Shown: positions 1-8,520, counted from the stretch's first letter. The stretch: DNA of 45,508 nt from an uncultured Bacteroides sp. (GCA_944321495.1 CALULP010000036.1:1-45508); one strand, 5' to 3'. Notes: a model not told the origin generated them from the letters alone. Numbers and translations are program-made.

Positions 1-33
1 AAGCTAATCGCTTAACTCCTTCATTTTCACCAG

Positions 34-108
34 TCGGGGTGACTGGATTCGAACCAGCGACCACACGCCCCCCAGACGCGTACTCTAACCGGGCTGAGCT
101 ACACCCCG
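34..108 (-). tRNA. tRNA-Pro (anticodon GGG)
   Basis: Read on the minus strand this is a 75-nt cloverleaf. The acceptor arms are CGGGGTG and CACCCCG, the D-arm is TAGCTCAG, and the T-loop is GGTTCGAATCC. The anticodon loop is CTGGGGG, placing GGG at positions 34-36, so it decodes CCC/CCU proline codons. The anticodon stem pairs CGCGT with GCGTG and contains G-T wobbles. The discriminator base is A, and CCA is not encoded. A -33/-7 promoter lies immediately upstream. Confidence 0.95.
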
Positions 109-119
109 AATTGCGGATG

Positions 120-150
120 CAAAGGTAGGGCTTTATTTTGAATCTGCAAA
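120..150 (-). promoter_or_regulatory. Bacteroidetes-type promoter of tRNA-Pro
   Basis: On the minus strand TTTG (147-150) is followed after 19 bases by TACCTTTG (120-127). This fits the Bacteroidetes vegetative pattern TTTG-N19-21-TAnnTTTG. The -7 box ends about 12 bases before the tRNA 5' end. Confidence 0.75.
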
Positions 151-221
151 CATATCGGGGAATTTTTCTATCGGGAAAAATATTTTTCCGGGATTTCCAC
201 CCCCTGCCTCATCCGCCCCGC

Positions 222-276
222 AAAAAAGGAGCCGCCCTCCCGGTTTCCCCACAGGGGAAACGCGCGGGAGGACGGT
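222..276 (-). terminator. Rho-independent terminator of the NigD-like gene
   Basis: A long hairpin has an inner 8-bp stem GTTTCCCC/GGGGAAAC (243-250 with 254-261, loop of 3). A 3-base bulge and an outer GC-rich arm of about 11 bp follow (232-242 with 265-275). On the minus strand it runs into a T-tract at 222-227, so it terminates the leftward gene that ends at 323. Confidence 0.8.
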
Positions 277-322
277 GCATCCGGTCGTCCACACATGTAA
301 TTAAGGTTTAGGTACAAACGCG

Positions 323-1081
323 TTATTTCAGGTTCAATGAGTTACGCACGGATGCCATGGATTCTCCACCCGTAACGGTGGTCTGCCGCGTACAGTAGTC
401 AAACGTGGCAGTTTTTTCGCCGGTGAACGATTTCCATTTCAAGGTCAGCTTCACGGTTTCCCCCTTGGTGTCGGGCAACCCGTCCAGACGGAAGGCCACC
501 AGGCCATCGCCCCATTCGCCATACGTGTCGCCATAGGCATTGTGGCGGAACTCTACTTCGTAAGGGTTGTCGGGGTTGTCCGTCGAAATCAGGTTGACAA
601 AATGCTTCCGGGCGGTATTGCCGTAGATGGTGCGGAAACGCAGGGTCAGGTAGCCGTCTTCCACGAGGGTCACCCAGTCGGCCAGGATTTCCACCGGGTC
701 GGAGCCGTATTTCGCGTTGTTCTCCGTCTCTCCCAGGTTGGGCATCATGGGTTTCGTCAGCAGGCTGTCTATCCAGTTGATATGGACGGCCTGGTCGTAG
801 GGGCTGCCAGGTTCGTTCACCACATCGTAATTCACCAGCGCGCGCACCTCTTTTTCGCCGAAAGGAGAAGCGGACACGTTGACGGGCTTCAGCGTCGTCT
901 CATCGTCCAGCTGCAGGTAAAAAGCATCGGCTGCCGTAGGTTTCACCGTGACCAACGCACTGGGGAACAGCAGGTCGTAGGGATAGCTGTCGTCATCGTT
1001 CAGGCACGACTGCAAACTGGCGGCACTTGCCAGCAGCACGGCGGCTGCCAGGCATCGGGTCAATTTAAACATTCCTTTCAT
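323..1081 (-). CDS. NigD-like lipoprotein
   Basis: A 252-residue secreted lipoprotein. The N-terminus is a basic stretch plus hydrophobic core ending in the lipobox LQSC, with the lipidated Cys at about residue 26. The acidic run LNDDDSYPYD follows, typical of the Bacteroidetes NigD/NigD-like family. The rest matches that family's two-domain beta-rich layout: an N-terminal OB-like part around residues 45-115 and a C-terminal beta-sandwich. NigD was named for a nigrescin bacteriocin locus in Prevotella; the biochemical role of the family is not established. It stands alone between a strong terminator and a long non-coding gap. A start at the second Met (residue 4) is equally possible. No Bacteroidetes -7 box was found upstream. 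Confidence 0.8.
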   Translation of the reverse strand: MKGMFKLTRCLAAAVLLASAASLQSCLNDDDSYPYDLLFPSALVTVKPTAADAFYLQLDDETTLKPVNVSASPFGEKEVRALVNYDVVNEPGSPYDQAVHINWIDSLLTKPMMPNLGETENNAKYGSDPVEILADWVTLVEDGYLTLRFRTIYGNTARKHFVNLISTDNPDNPYEVEFRHNAYGDTYGEWGDGLVAFRLDGLPDTKGETVKLTLKWKSFTGEKTATFDYCTRQTTVTGGESMASVRNSLNLK

Positions 1082-1684
1082 GTCAGTTTATCTTTTTTGT
1101 TTTTAATAATTAAATTTCTTCCACTCTTCACCAATGAAATGCAAAGGGCAGGCCATCACTGCATCAAAGGATGTTAATAAACGTAAGAATTTTCCGGGAT
1201 TACGGCCGGGCGGGCAGGATGTCATTTTGCCATTTGTGACATTTTGTATTTTCAAATGCCCGACAATCGCTTGTTTCCGCCCGGTTGCCGGGCTGCGGGA
1301 TTTTTCCGGAGCCGGATGGGCTTAAAGCGCAGTACTATCGGACGTTATCGAATATTTGACAAAAAATCTGGAAGGAAAACCGCCTCGTTTTTCCCCTATT
1401 TTGACAACCGGAAGCCAGCGATGCACCGCGGGCTTGCCAGCAGTACGCCGCCAGCTTGCCAGCGTTGGGACGCTTGCCGGCCGGCACTGCTCCGCCAGCC
1501 TGCCTCCGGCACACAGCCTGCCGCATAAAGATGCGGAGGTAACGCATATCCATACGGTAAAACGCATACCTATGCAGGATATCCGGGGAAAAGACGGCCG
1601 GAACGGCACTTGCTGCCGACAGGCGGTGTCAGGAAAAAGAAGGAAATCGAAGCATTTTGCTACCGGCTTGAGCCCTTGCCGCAT
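1082..1684. other. Non-coding divergent intergenic region
   Basis: About 600 bases lie between the divergent starts of the NigD-like gene and the Cys-containing membrane protein gene. The short open frames here overlap a 22-bp tandem repeat array and carry no recognisable domain, so I call none of them. Apart from that array and the promoter just to the right, no RNA or regulatory structure was recognised. Confidence 0.6.
1414..1523. repeat. 22-bp tandem repeat array, copy 1 (5 units)
   Basis: Five consecutive degenerate units start at 1414, 1436, 1458, 1480 and 1502, exactly 22 bases apart. Most begin GCCAGC or GCCGGC and have a GCG-N6-CGC-like core; the third contains GCGTTGGGACGC. The third unit matches a unit of the array at 13.55 kb, read on the other strand, at about 16 of 22 positions. 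A 22-base period is not a multiple of three, so this is not coding repetition. Confidence 0.8.
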
Positions 1685-1715
1685 TTTGACATCCGCAAAA
1701 CTATGCGTATCTTTG
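1685..1715 (+). promoter_or_regulatory. Promoter of the Cys-protein/permease/tsaE operon
   Basis: TTTG (1685-1688) and TATCTTTG (1708-1715) are separated by 19 bases, a full match to the Bacteroidetes -33/-7 consensus. The box lies about 54 bases before the ATG at 1769, leaving a short 5' leader. Confidence 0.8.
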
Positions 1716-1768
1716 CCGTGCTATCTTGGCAAAGATTTTATTAAACCGAAGAGAAAGGAGTTTGCTTC

Positions 1769-2188
1769 ATGTGGATACTCATCATCAGCTTGGTGGCACT
1801 GGGCGTGGTGGCCGCCGTGGCGGGAATCATACGCGACCGCAGGCTGCAACGCAAGGTGGACAACGGCGAACTGGACGCCATGCCGGAACCCGTGCTGGCA
1901 GACGCGGAATGCTGCGGGCAGCATGAAGTATGCGAAAAGGAAAGCCTGCTGGCCGCCGTGAGCAAGAAGATAGAATATTATGACGACGAGGAACTGGACC
2001 GCTACATCGGCACCGCGGCCGACGCCTATACGGCAGAGCAGGTGGATGAGTTCCGCGACGTGTTTTACACCATGCGCGACGAGGACGTGGCAGGATGGGT
2101 GCGCAGCCTGCAACTGCGCGGCATCGCCCTGCCCGACGAGGTGAAGGACGAGGTATTCCTCATCGTGGGGGAAAGACGGGGACAATGA
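1769..2188 (+). CDS. Membrane-anchored Cys-containing hypothetical protein
   Basis: A 139-residue protein of unknown function. Residues 1-20 form one transmembrane helix followed by a basic stretch (RDRRLQRK), so the bulk is probably cytoplasmic. Around residues 48-56 there is a Cys/His cluster, CCGQHEVC, that could bind metal or Fe-S. The remainder (about 60-139) is acidic and helical, with YYDDEELDRY and TAEQVDEFRDVFYTM. It is the first gene of its operon, and its stop codon overlaps the start of the metal-permease gene by four bases (ATGA), implying translational coupling. That context makes a role in metal handling plausible, but no family with known function was recognised. Start choice is supported by the well-placed promoter. 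Confidence 0.75.
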   Translation: MWILIISLVALGVVAAVAGIIRDRRLQRKVDNGELDAMPEPVLADAECCGQHEVCEKESLLAAVSKKIEYYDDEELDRYIGTAADAYTAEQVDEFRDVFYTMRDEDVAGWVRSLQLRGIALPDEVKDEVFLIVGERRGQ

Positions 2189-3036
2189 CCGACATGGAAC
2201 TGCTGCAATATACTTTTTTCCAACATGCCCTCCTCGGCAGCCTGCTGGCCAGCATCATCTGCGGGCTGGTGGGGACGTACATCGTGACGCGGCGGCTGGT
2301 ATTCATCAGCGGGGGGCTGACGCATGCCTCGTTCGGGGGCATCGGGCTGGGACTGTACATGGGCATCCCTCCCCTGCTGCCGGCAGCGGCGTTTGCGGTA
2401 CTGTCGGCCTTCGGGGTGGAATGGCTGAGCAAACGCAAGGACATGCGCGAAGACTCTGCCATAGCCGTGTTCTGGGCACTGGGCATGGCGGTGGGCATCA
2501 TCTTCACCTTCCTGTCGCCCGGCTATGCCCCCGACCTCTCGGCCTACCTCTTTGGCAACATCCTGACCATTACGCGCGGCGACCTGGTGCTGCCCGGCAT
2601 ACTTGCCGTGGCGCTGACGGCGTTCTTCGCGCTCTACATGCGCCCCATCGTGGGCGTGGCATTCGACCGCGAGTTTGCCCGCTCGCAAGGCATACCGGTA
2701 CAGGTGCTGGAATACGTGATGATGATGTTCATCGCCCTGACCATCGTGGCATGCCTGCGCATGGTAGGCATCGTACTGGTAATATCGCTGCTCACTATCC
2801 CGCAGATGACCGCCAACCTGTTCACCTACCGCTTCCGGAGCATCATCGGGCTGTCCATCGCCATTGGCTGCATCAGTTGTCTGGGCGGCCTGTACGTCTC
2901 GTTCCGGTGGAACATCCCGTCAGGGGCATCCATCATATTCCTTTCCATCCTTATATATATGGTATGCAAGGGTGGAAAAACACTGGCCTCGGCCGCCCGG
3001 CACCGGACCACCATAAGAAAAACTGAAAACCACTAA
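2185..3036 (+). CDS. ABC-type metal ion transporter permease (ZnuB/MntB family)
   Basis: About 283 residues. This is the ABC-3 type permease that forms the membrane channel for Zn2+/Mn2+/Fe2+ uptake in the inner membrane. Eight or so hydrophobic helices are visible. The opening FFQHALLGSLLASIICGLVG and the segment RRLVFISGGLTHASFGGIGLG are hallmarks of the family. Later GIVLVISLLTIPQMTANL corresponds to the conserved region contacting the ATPase. I chose the ATG that overlaps the upstream stop (ATGA at 2185-2188); an upstream in-frame start would run deep into the preceding gene. No ATPase (ZnuC) or binding protein (ZnuA) is adjacent, so the partners must be encoded elsewhere. The metal cannot be told from sequence. 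Confidence 0.88.
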   Translation: MTDMELLQYTFFQHALLGSLLASIICGLVGTYIVTRRLVFISGGLTHASFGGIGLGLYMGIPPLLPAAAFAVLSAFGVEWLSKRKDMREDSAIAVFWALGMAVGIIFTFLSPGYAPDLSAYLFGNILTITRGDLVLPGILAVALTAFFALYMRPIVGVAFDREFARSQGIPVQVLEYVMMMFIALTIVACLRMVGIVLVISLLTIPQMTANLFTYRFRSIIGLSIAIGCISCLGGLYVSFRWNIPSGASIIFLSILIYMVCKGGKTLASAARHRTTIRKTENH

Positions 3037-3048
3037 ACAAAGATAGAC

Positions 3049-3474
3049 ATGGAAATCAAAATCCAATCCTTAGACCACATCCACGAAGCCGCCCGCAAGT
3101 TTGTGGAAGCCATGGGCGACAATACCGTCTTCGCCTTCTACGGCAAAATGGGAGCGGGCAAGACCACTTTCATCAAAGCCGTCTGCGAAGAGCTGGGAGT
3201 GACAGACGTCATCACCTCGCCCACCTTTGCCATCGTCAACGAATACCGCTCGGACAAAGGCGGCGAACTGATTTACCACTTCGACTTTTACCGCATCAAG
3301 AAACTGGAAGAAGTGTATGACATGGGCTATGAAGACTACTTCTACAGCGGCGCCCTGTGCTTCATCGAATGGCCCGAACTGGTAGAAGAACTGCTCCCGG
3401 GCGATGCCGTAAAAGTGACTATCGAAACCGCGGAAGACGGGACGCGCACACTTACCTTGGAAGACTTTGCGTGA
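3049..3474 (+). CDS. tsaE: tRNA threonylcarbamoyladenosine biosynthesis ATPase TsaE
   Basis: A 141-residue P-loop ATPase that works with TsaB and TsaD (and TsaC product) to make the universal t6A37 modification of ANN-decoding tRNAs. The Walker A loop GKMGAGKTT is at residues 32-40. It is followed by the family signature [11 protein letters not shown] and the HFDFYR motif. [13 protein letters not shown] near residue 105 is the usual C-terminal feature. Length is normal for the family. It lies 12 bases after the metal permease gene and one base before the next start, so it is within the same operon. TsaB/TsaD are not in the window. Confidence 0.95.
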   Translation: MEIKIQSLDHIHEAARKFVEAMGDNTVFAFYGKMGAGKTTFIKAVCEELGVTDVITSPTFAIVNEYRSDKGGELIYHFDFYRIKKLEEVYDMGYEDYFYSGALCFIEWPELVEELLPGDAVKVTIETAEDGTRTLTLEDFA

Positions 3475-3475
3475 C

Positions 3476-3703
3476 ATGGCAAGCGAATACATCATACAGG
3501 GAATATTTGCACTGGCCGGCATCGTGTCGCTGCTGGCTGCCGTGCTCGACTGGGAATGGTTTTTCACAGCCCGGAACACCCGGTTCATCGTCCAGAACGT
3601 GGGACGCAGGCAGGCACGCTGGTTTTATGGCGTGTTGGGGCTGTTGCTGATAGCGATGGCGGTGTTTTTCTTCTTCAACACTCCTCCGCCACCCGAAGTA
3701 TAA
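3476..3703 (+). CDS. Imm17-like small two-helix membrane protein
   Basis: A 75-residue protein with two transmembrane helices (about 5-24 and 49-68). Between them is a short basic/aromatic segment, DWEWFFTARNTRFIVQNVGR. The pattern resembles the family labelled Imm17, predicted to include immunity proteins of polymorphic toxin systems. No toxin gene is adjacent, so an immunity role here is doubtful and the label should be read as fold-level only. The ATG one base after the tsaE stop is preferred over a TTG three codons upstream inside tsaE. It is the last gene of the operon, followed by a strong bidirectional terminator. Confidence 0.7.
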   Translation: MASEYIIQGIFALAGIVSLLAAVLDWEWFFTARNTRFIVQNVGRRQARWFYGVLGLLLIAMAVFFFFNTPPPPEV

Positions 3704-3780
3704 GTGCAAGGGAAGCGCCCCCCATGAAGTAAGGAAAAGGCTAAGGGGACAACCGCATCCTGCGACATATACATACAAAA

Positions 3781-3810
3781 AATAGAGGCGCGGGATTCCG
3801 CGCCTCTATT
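3781..3810. terminator. Bidirectional Rho-independent terminator
   Basis: A perfect 13-bp stem (3781-3793 with 3798-3810) has the loop GATT. It is flanked by an A-tract on the left and a T-rich stretch on the right. It sits between convergent genes, so it can serve both the permease/tsaE operon and the leftward acidic-protein gene. Confidence 0.88.
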
Positions 3811-3828
3811 TCATTTCGCTATGGCTTT

Positions 3829-4164
3829 TCACTCGTTTTCCAACGACTCGGCATATTCCAGTTCGCCTTGCACGATAAACAGGATTTCCTCCGGGTCATA
3901 CTCTCCCATGTTATCTTTCCGGGCTTCCTTGACTATGTAGTCGACAATTTTCTCCAGATCGACATCGACATATCCGTCTTCGTCGGGCGCCTCATCCAAA
4001 AGGTCGCTGTTGCCATAATAATCATAAATCAAGTCGAGGAAGTAGTAAAACTCATCATCGGAAAATTTTCCCTTCAGTTCCTGCGGCAAATAATTCTTGA
4101 TGTACTCGATGGTCTTTTCGTCATCGAGGTCGCTCTGCAAAAAATCGTCTTCCTGTGCCATCAT
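3829..4164 (-). CDS. Conserved acidic hypothetical protein
   Basis: A 111-residue, very acidic soluble protein without signal peptide or membrane segment. It is probably all-helical, with repeated aromatic/acidic patterns such as FYYFLDLIYDYYGN and DGYVDVDLEKIVDYIV. Nothing in it allows a function to be assigned. It lies 43 bases downstream of the thioredoxin gene on the same strand and ends at a shared terminator, so it is likely co-transcribed with trxA. The first or second Met may be the true start. Confidence 0.7.
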   Translation of the reverse strand: MMAQEDDFLQSDLDDEKTIEYIKNYLPQELKGKFSDDEFYYFLDLIYDYYGNSDLLDEAPDEDGYVDVDLEKIVDYIVKEARKDNMGEYDPEEILFIVQGELEYAESLENE

Positions 4165-4207
4165 CTCTTGTTTTTATTGAATGAAGAAAAATGAGAATGC
4201 CTTATAC

Positions 4208-4522
4208 TTACAATAAGTTATTAATCTTATCCACATACAGGCTTTTAGGGGCAGAGCCGACTTGTTTGTCCACCAACTGCCCGTTCTTAAAGAACATGAC
4301 GGTAGGGATGTTGCGTATGCCGAACTCGGCTGCGATATCATCATTGTCATCAACATCGCATTTGCCTATAATCACCCTGCCTTCATATTCTGAGGCCAGC
4401 TCGTCAATAATGGGACCAACCATTTTGCAAGGTCCGCACCAAGGTGCCCAGAAATCGATAACTACCGGTTTCCCTTCCGCCAAAACTTCTTTGTAATTGC
4501 TGTTTGTAATTTCTAATGCCAT
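4208..4522 (-). CDS. trxA: Thioredoxin
   Basis: A 104-residue classical thioredoxin, a cytoplasmic disulfide reductase that passes electrons from thioredoxin reductase to ribonucleotide reductase and other targets. The redox motif WCGPC spans residues 28-32, the cis-proline motif NIPTVMFF places Pro at 73, and the buried Asp (VVIDFWA) is present. There is no signal peptide, so it is the cytosolic form. It lies between dnaE and the acidic hypothetical gene, all leftward. A -7 element 58 bases upstream suggests its own promoter in the gap after dnaE. Confidence 0.97.
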   Translation of the reverse strand: MALEITNSNYKEVLAEGKPVVIDFWAPWCGPCKMVGPIIDELASEYEGRVIIGKCDVDDNDDIAAEFGIRNIPTVMFFKNGQLVDKQVGSAPKSLYVDKINNLL

Positions 4523-4579
4523 TTTTATAAGTATTTTATGTTAGTAAAATCCAAGTGTTGTTTTTCATATTGCTGTGGA

Positions 4580-4587
4580 CAAAGATA
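4580..4587 (-). promoter_or_regulatory. Putative -7 element for trxA
   Basis: On the minus strand this is TATCTTTG, a perfect TAnnTTTG box, 58 bases before the trxA start in the 137-base gap after dnaE. No TTTG was found at the expected -33 distance, so the call rests on the -7 box and its position. Confidence 0.5.
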
Positions 4588-4659
4588 GTGCAAAATATCG
4601 GGATTATCCGTTGCACGCCCGTGAAATAATGGGATCCCCCCCTCTCTGCATTTCCACGA

Positions 4660-7600
4660 TTAATTGATTCGGAATTCCAGTTCCGGACGTCCTTCCAGGA
4701 AGCCAACCAATTCACGCCCCACAGAGAGCTTGACAGGACGCGCCACAAGGTTTACGTCCATCTGGGTTTCCGTATCGACTACTTTGAAATAGAGTGAAGC
4801 ATTGCCGGGATGGTCTTCGGCCAAATCGGCCAGTTTATCCACCAATGCCTTGTTCAGCGCACTCAACGGAATCAGAACGGTAATTTTCTCAATCAGTCTT
4901 TCTTTCACATCGGGCAACAGTTCGATAGAAGTAACTTTCAGTTCCAATTCATCTTTCTTCCATTGCCGGGATTGGCAACGTGCCTTAATAAACAGGAAAG
5001 TCCCCTCATTCAGGTATCCCTGGAAGTCCACCCAGTCTTTACCCCAGAAAGGAATTTCAGCCGCCCCCGAATAGTCTTCTATCTTGGCAATGCCATAGGG
5101 GTTGCCATTTTTGCTGGTTCCCCTACGCATAGAAGTCACCATTCCCCCCATGACGATTTCCCTGCCTTGGAGTGAAGCTTTGTTTTCCAACTCCTTCATC
5201 TGCGTATTGCACACATACTTCAATACGATGGAATACTCATCCAAAGGATGGGCGGAAAGGTAAATGCCCACCAGTTCCCGTTCTTTATTCAAGCGTTCAA
5301 GGTCATTCCAACGTTCGGCTTGGGGAATCTCAGGCGTAGCGATGTCCACCATATTCTCTCCGCCGAACAGGGAGTTTACCGCAATGGCACGGTCGGTCTG
5401 ATAGCGGTTGCCGTAGCGTACCAAGATATCGGTGTAAGATTCATTCTTGGCATTGAGGGCGAAGTATTGCTCACGCCTAAGTTCCGGGAAGCTGTCAAAT
5501 CCGCCTGCCAGTGCCAGGCACTCGATGTTCTTTTTATTGCATGCATTCAGGTTGACACGTTGTACAAAGTCGAAAATGCCTTTATAAGGGCCGTTTTTCT
5601 CGCGTTCTTCCACGATACTCTGCACGGCACTTTCGCCCACACCTTTTACGGCCCCCAATCCGAAGCGGATGTTGCCTTCTTTATTGACTGTAAATTTCAG
5701 GTTACTTTCATTGACATCCGGACCCAAGACTTTCATTCCCATCGACTTGCATTCATCCATCAGCTTGGTAATATCCGTGATATTGTCTTTACTCCGGCTC
5801 ATCACGGCAGCCATGTATTCGGCAGGATAGTTGGCTTTCAAGTATGCAGTCTGGTAAGCCACCCACGAATAGCAAGTGGCGTGTGACTTGTTAAAGGCAT
5901 AAGAGGCAAATTTTTCCCAGTCTCCCCAAATCTTTTCCAACACTTTCGGGTCGTGACCGTTTTTCTGCCCGCCCGCAATGAATTTGGGCTTCATGTGGTC
6001 CAATTTGTCGCGCAGTTTCTTGCCCATAGCCTTACGCAAAGCATCTGACTCGCCTCGGGTGAAGTTTGCCAGCAGACGTGACAAAAGCATCACCTGCTCT
6101 TGGTACACGGTAATACCATACGTATCCTTCAGATACTTCTCCATAATGGGAATATCGTATTCGATAGGCTTGCGCCCCCACTTGCGGTCAATAAAATCAG
6201 GGATATAGTCCATCGGTCCCGGACGATAGAGGGCATTCATGGCAATCAAGTCCTCAAACGTACTGGGCTGCAACTCGCGCAGGTATTTTTGCATGCCTGC
6301 CGATTCAAATTGGAATGTACCCACCGTACGTCCGTCACAATAGAGTTTATACGTGGCGGGATCATCAATAGGTATCTTATCGATATCCAGTTCTATCCCC
6401 CGATGCAACCGCACGTTGGCTACCGCCTCCTTGATAATGGACAAGGTTTTCAGTCCTAAGAAGTCCATTTTTATCAAGCCTGTGTCTTCAATGACAGAGC
6501 CCTCGTATTGGGTAACCAACATCTTTTCACCGGTTTCCTTGTCATCGGCAGTACTAACCGGTACCCAGTCTGTTATGTCATCCCTGCAAATGATGGTTCC
6601 GCACGCATGGACACCCGTGCCCCGCACATTGCCCTCCAACATTTGGGCATATTTCAAGGTGTCACGAACCAAAGGATCGGGCGATGCTTCCGCCGCCAGC
6701 AATTCGGGAACGTATTCAATGGCATTTGCCAGATTAAGTTTCTTATTGGGTATCTTGTCTGGCACCAGCTTTGCCAAGCGGTCAGCCTCAGCCAAAGGAA
6801 GTTTCTGCACACGTGCCACATCCTTGATGGCCATTTTGGCTGCCATCGTGCCGTAAGTGATAATATGGGCCACTTTCTCCTGCCCATACTTTTCCGTCAC
6901 CCAACGCAGCACCTCGCCTCGCCCGTCATCATCAAAGTCCACATCAATATCAGGCAAGGAAATACGGTCTGGATTCAAAAAACGCTCGAACAGCAGGTCA
7001 TATTGTATGGGGTCTATCTTCGTAATGCCTAAACAATAAGCCACTGCAGAACCGGCTGCCGAACCACGTCCCGGTCCCACAGATACCCCCAACTGCGTAC
7101 GAGCCGCGTTAATAAAGTCCTGCACAATCAAAAAATAGCCCGGGAAACCCATGGTTTTCATGATGTACAGTTCAAAAGTAAGCCGTTCTTTGATTTCCTC
7201 GGAAAGCGGGTCGCCATAAAGTTTTTTGGCCCCGTCAAAGGTAAGTTTTGCCAGATAGTCTGCTTCCAACTTGATACGGTACAATTTTTCATAACCGCCC
7301 AAACGTTTAATCTTAGCGTTGGCGGCTTCCTCGTCCAACACCACATTCCCGTTTTCGTCTTGCGTAAATTCATCAAACAGGTCTTTTTCGGAATATTTTG
7401 CCCGATACTCTTCTTCCGTACCGAAATCCTCAGGAATAGCAAAAGTAGGCATGATCGGGGCATGGTCAATGGAATAATACTCCACTTTGTCCAGAATTTC
7501 CAACGTATTGGATAAAGCCTCCGGGACATCTTCAAACAATTGGTTCATTTCCGCCTTCGTCTTCATCCATTCCTGCTTGGTATAAAGCATACGGGTGGGG

Positions 7601-8457
7601 TCATCCAGGTCTTTACTGGTACTCAAACAAATCAGGCGGTCGTGTGCTTCGGCATTGTCTTCGTCCACAAAGTGCACGTCATTGGTACAAATTACCTTGA
7701 TGCCGTACTTCTTGGCATACTCCAAAAGTTTGGCATTCACCTTCTGCTGCAAAGGGTATGCTTCATGGTTGGCACGTTCAACAGTAGCCTTGTGCCGTTG
7801 AAGTTCCAGATAATAATCATCCCCAAACAAGTTTTTATACCAGCGGATAGCTTCTTCAGCTTCTTCATAATGCTCTGCCACGATTTTTTTCGGTACTTCG
7901 CCACCCAGACATGCCGAACAGACAATCAAGCCTTCATGGTATTTCTCCAATTCGCTACGGTCGGTACGGGGACGCATGTAATAGCCTTTTGTCCATGCCC
8001 TCGAAACCAACTTGATGAGGTTGTGGTAGCCTTTCTCGTTTTTAGCCAATACTATCAGGTGCCAGCCGCTTTGGTCTTGTTTACCTTCGCGCTTATCCAT
8101 CGTGCGGTGCGCCACATACATTTCACACCCGACAATGGGTTTGAACAGTTTGCTTTCCGCCTCGGCAATCCGGGCACGGCAGTCAGCAAGCGCGGTTTCT
8201 TTGTCATCGCATTCCTCAGCCCCGCTTTCAATGGCAGAAATCCGTTTTTTCAGGTCTTTTATTTCACCTTTGGGGCCACTGTTCTTCTTGTTGACATAGT
8301 TATAAAACTCCTTGATACCAAACATGTTTCCATGGTCGGTAATGGCTATTCCTTTCATGCCATCCCCCATTGCTTTGTCCACCAGCTTGCTTACGCTCGC
8401 CTGCCCATCGAGCAACGAGTATTGGGTGTGCACATGTAAATGAACGAAATCCTGCAT
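4660..8457 (-). CDS. dnaE: DNA polymerase III alpha subunit
   Basis: A 1265-residue replicative polymerase of the DnaE type. The N-terminal PHP domain begins FVHLHVHTQYSLLDG. The palm carries SLPDIDVDFDDDGRGE with catalytic aspartates at about 503 and 505, followed by the finger and tandem HhH regions. An OB-fold (MGGMVTSMRRGTSKNGNPYG) lies around residue 1080. There is no inserted 3'-5' exonuclease, so proofreading must come from a separate subunit. Length is slightly above the E. coli enzyme, as usual for Bacteroidetes. It is divergent from psd across a 180-base gap holding promoters for both. GC content is lower here (roughly 45-50%) than in the accessory genes. Confidence 0.98.
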   Translation of the reverse strand: MQDFVHLHVHTQYSLLDGQASVSKLVDKAMGDGMKGIAITDHGNMFGIKEFYNYVNKKNSGPKGEIKDLKKRISAIESGAEECDDKETALADCRARIAEAESKLFKPIVGCEMYVAHRTMDKREGKQDQSGWHLIVLAKNEKGYHNLIKLVSRAWTKGYYMRPRTDRSELEKYHEGLIVCSACLGGEVPKKIVAEHYEEAEEAIRWYKNLFGDDYYLELQRHKATVERANHEAYPLQQKVNAKLLEYAKKYGIKVICTNDVHFVDEDNAEAHDRLICLSTSKDLDDPTRMLYTKQEWMKTKAEMNQLFEDVPEALSNTLEILDKVEYYSIDHAPIMPTFAIPEDFGTEEEYRAKYSEKDLFDEFTQDENGNVVLDEEAANAKIKRLGGYEKLYRIKLEADYLAKLTFDGAKKLYGDPLSEEIKERLTFELYIMKTMGFPGYFLIVQDFINAARTQLGVSVGPGRGSAAGSAVAYCLGITKIDPIQYDLLFERFLNPDRISLPDIDVDFDDDGRGEVLRWVTEKYGQEKVAHIITYGTMAAKMAIKDVARVQKLPLAEADRLAKLVPDKIPNKKLNLANAIEYVPELLAAEASPDPLVRDTLKYAQMLEGNVRGTGVHACGTIICRDDITDWVPVSTADDKETGEKMLVTQYEGSVIEDTGLIKMDFLGLKTLSIIKEAVANVRLHRGIELDIDKIPIDDPATYKLYCDGRTVGTFQFESAGMQKYLRELQPSTFEDLIAMNALYRPGPMDYIPDFIDRKWGRKPIEYDIPIMEKYLKDTYGITVYQEQVMLLSRLLANFTRGESDALRKAMGKKLRDKLDHMKPKFIAGGQKNGHDPKVLEKIWGDWEKFASYAFNKSHATCYSWVAYQTAYLKANYPAEYMAAVMSRSKDNITDITKLMDECKSMGMKVLGPDVNESNLKFTVNKEGNIRFGLGAVKGVGESAVQSIVEEREKNGPYKGIFDFVQRVNLNACNKKNIECLALAGGFDSFPELRREQYFALNAKNESYTDILVRYGNRYQTDRAIAVNSLFGGENMVDIATPEIPQAERWNDLERLNKERELVGIYLSAHPLDEYSIVLKYVCNTQMKELENKASLQGREIVMGGMVTSMRRGTSKNGNPYGIAKIEDYSGAAEIPFWGKDWVDFQGYLNEGTFLFIKARCQSRQWKKDELELKVTSIELLPDVKERLIEKITVLIPLSALNKALVDKLADLAEDHPGNASLYFKVVDTETQMDVNLVARPVKLSVGRELVGFLEGRPELEFRIN

Positions 8458-8489
8458 ATTATCCTTGAAACCTTTCTGAATTGAGACCC

Positions 8490-8520
8490 TAAAGGTACAA
8501 CCATTGCCACACCCGGCAAA
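8490..8520 (-). promoter_or_regulatory. Putative dnaE promoter
   Basis: On the minus strand TTTG (8517-8520) is followed after 19 bases by TACCTTTA (8490-8497), one mismatch from TAnnTTTG. It lies 33 bases upstream of the dnaE start. Confidence 0.5.

Noticed and set aside
1322..1684. Minus-strand open frame of 120 codons in the divergent gap
   Set aside because: It runs through the 22-bp repeat array, has no recognisable domain and a Cys/Arg-rich composition typical of a spurious frame. No promoter box precedes it.
1769..3703. Toxin-immunity or defence island
   Set aside because: Only an Imm17-like protein suggests it. The neighbours are a metal permease and tsaE, and there is no toxin, nuclease or secretion gene.
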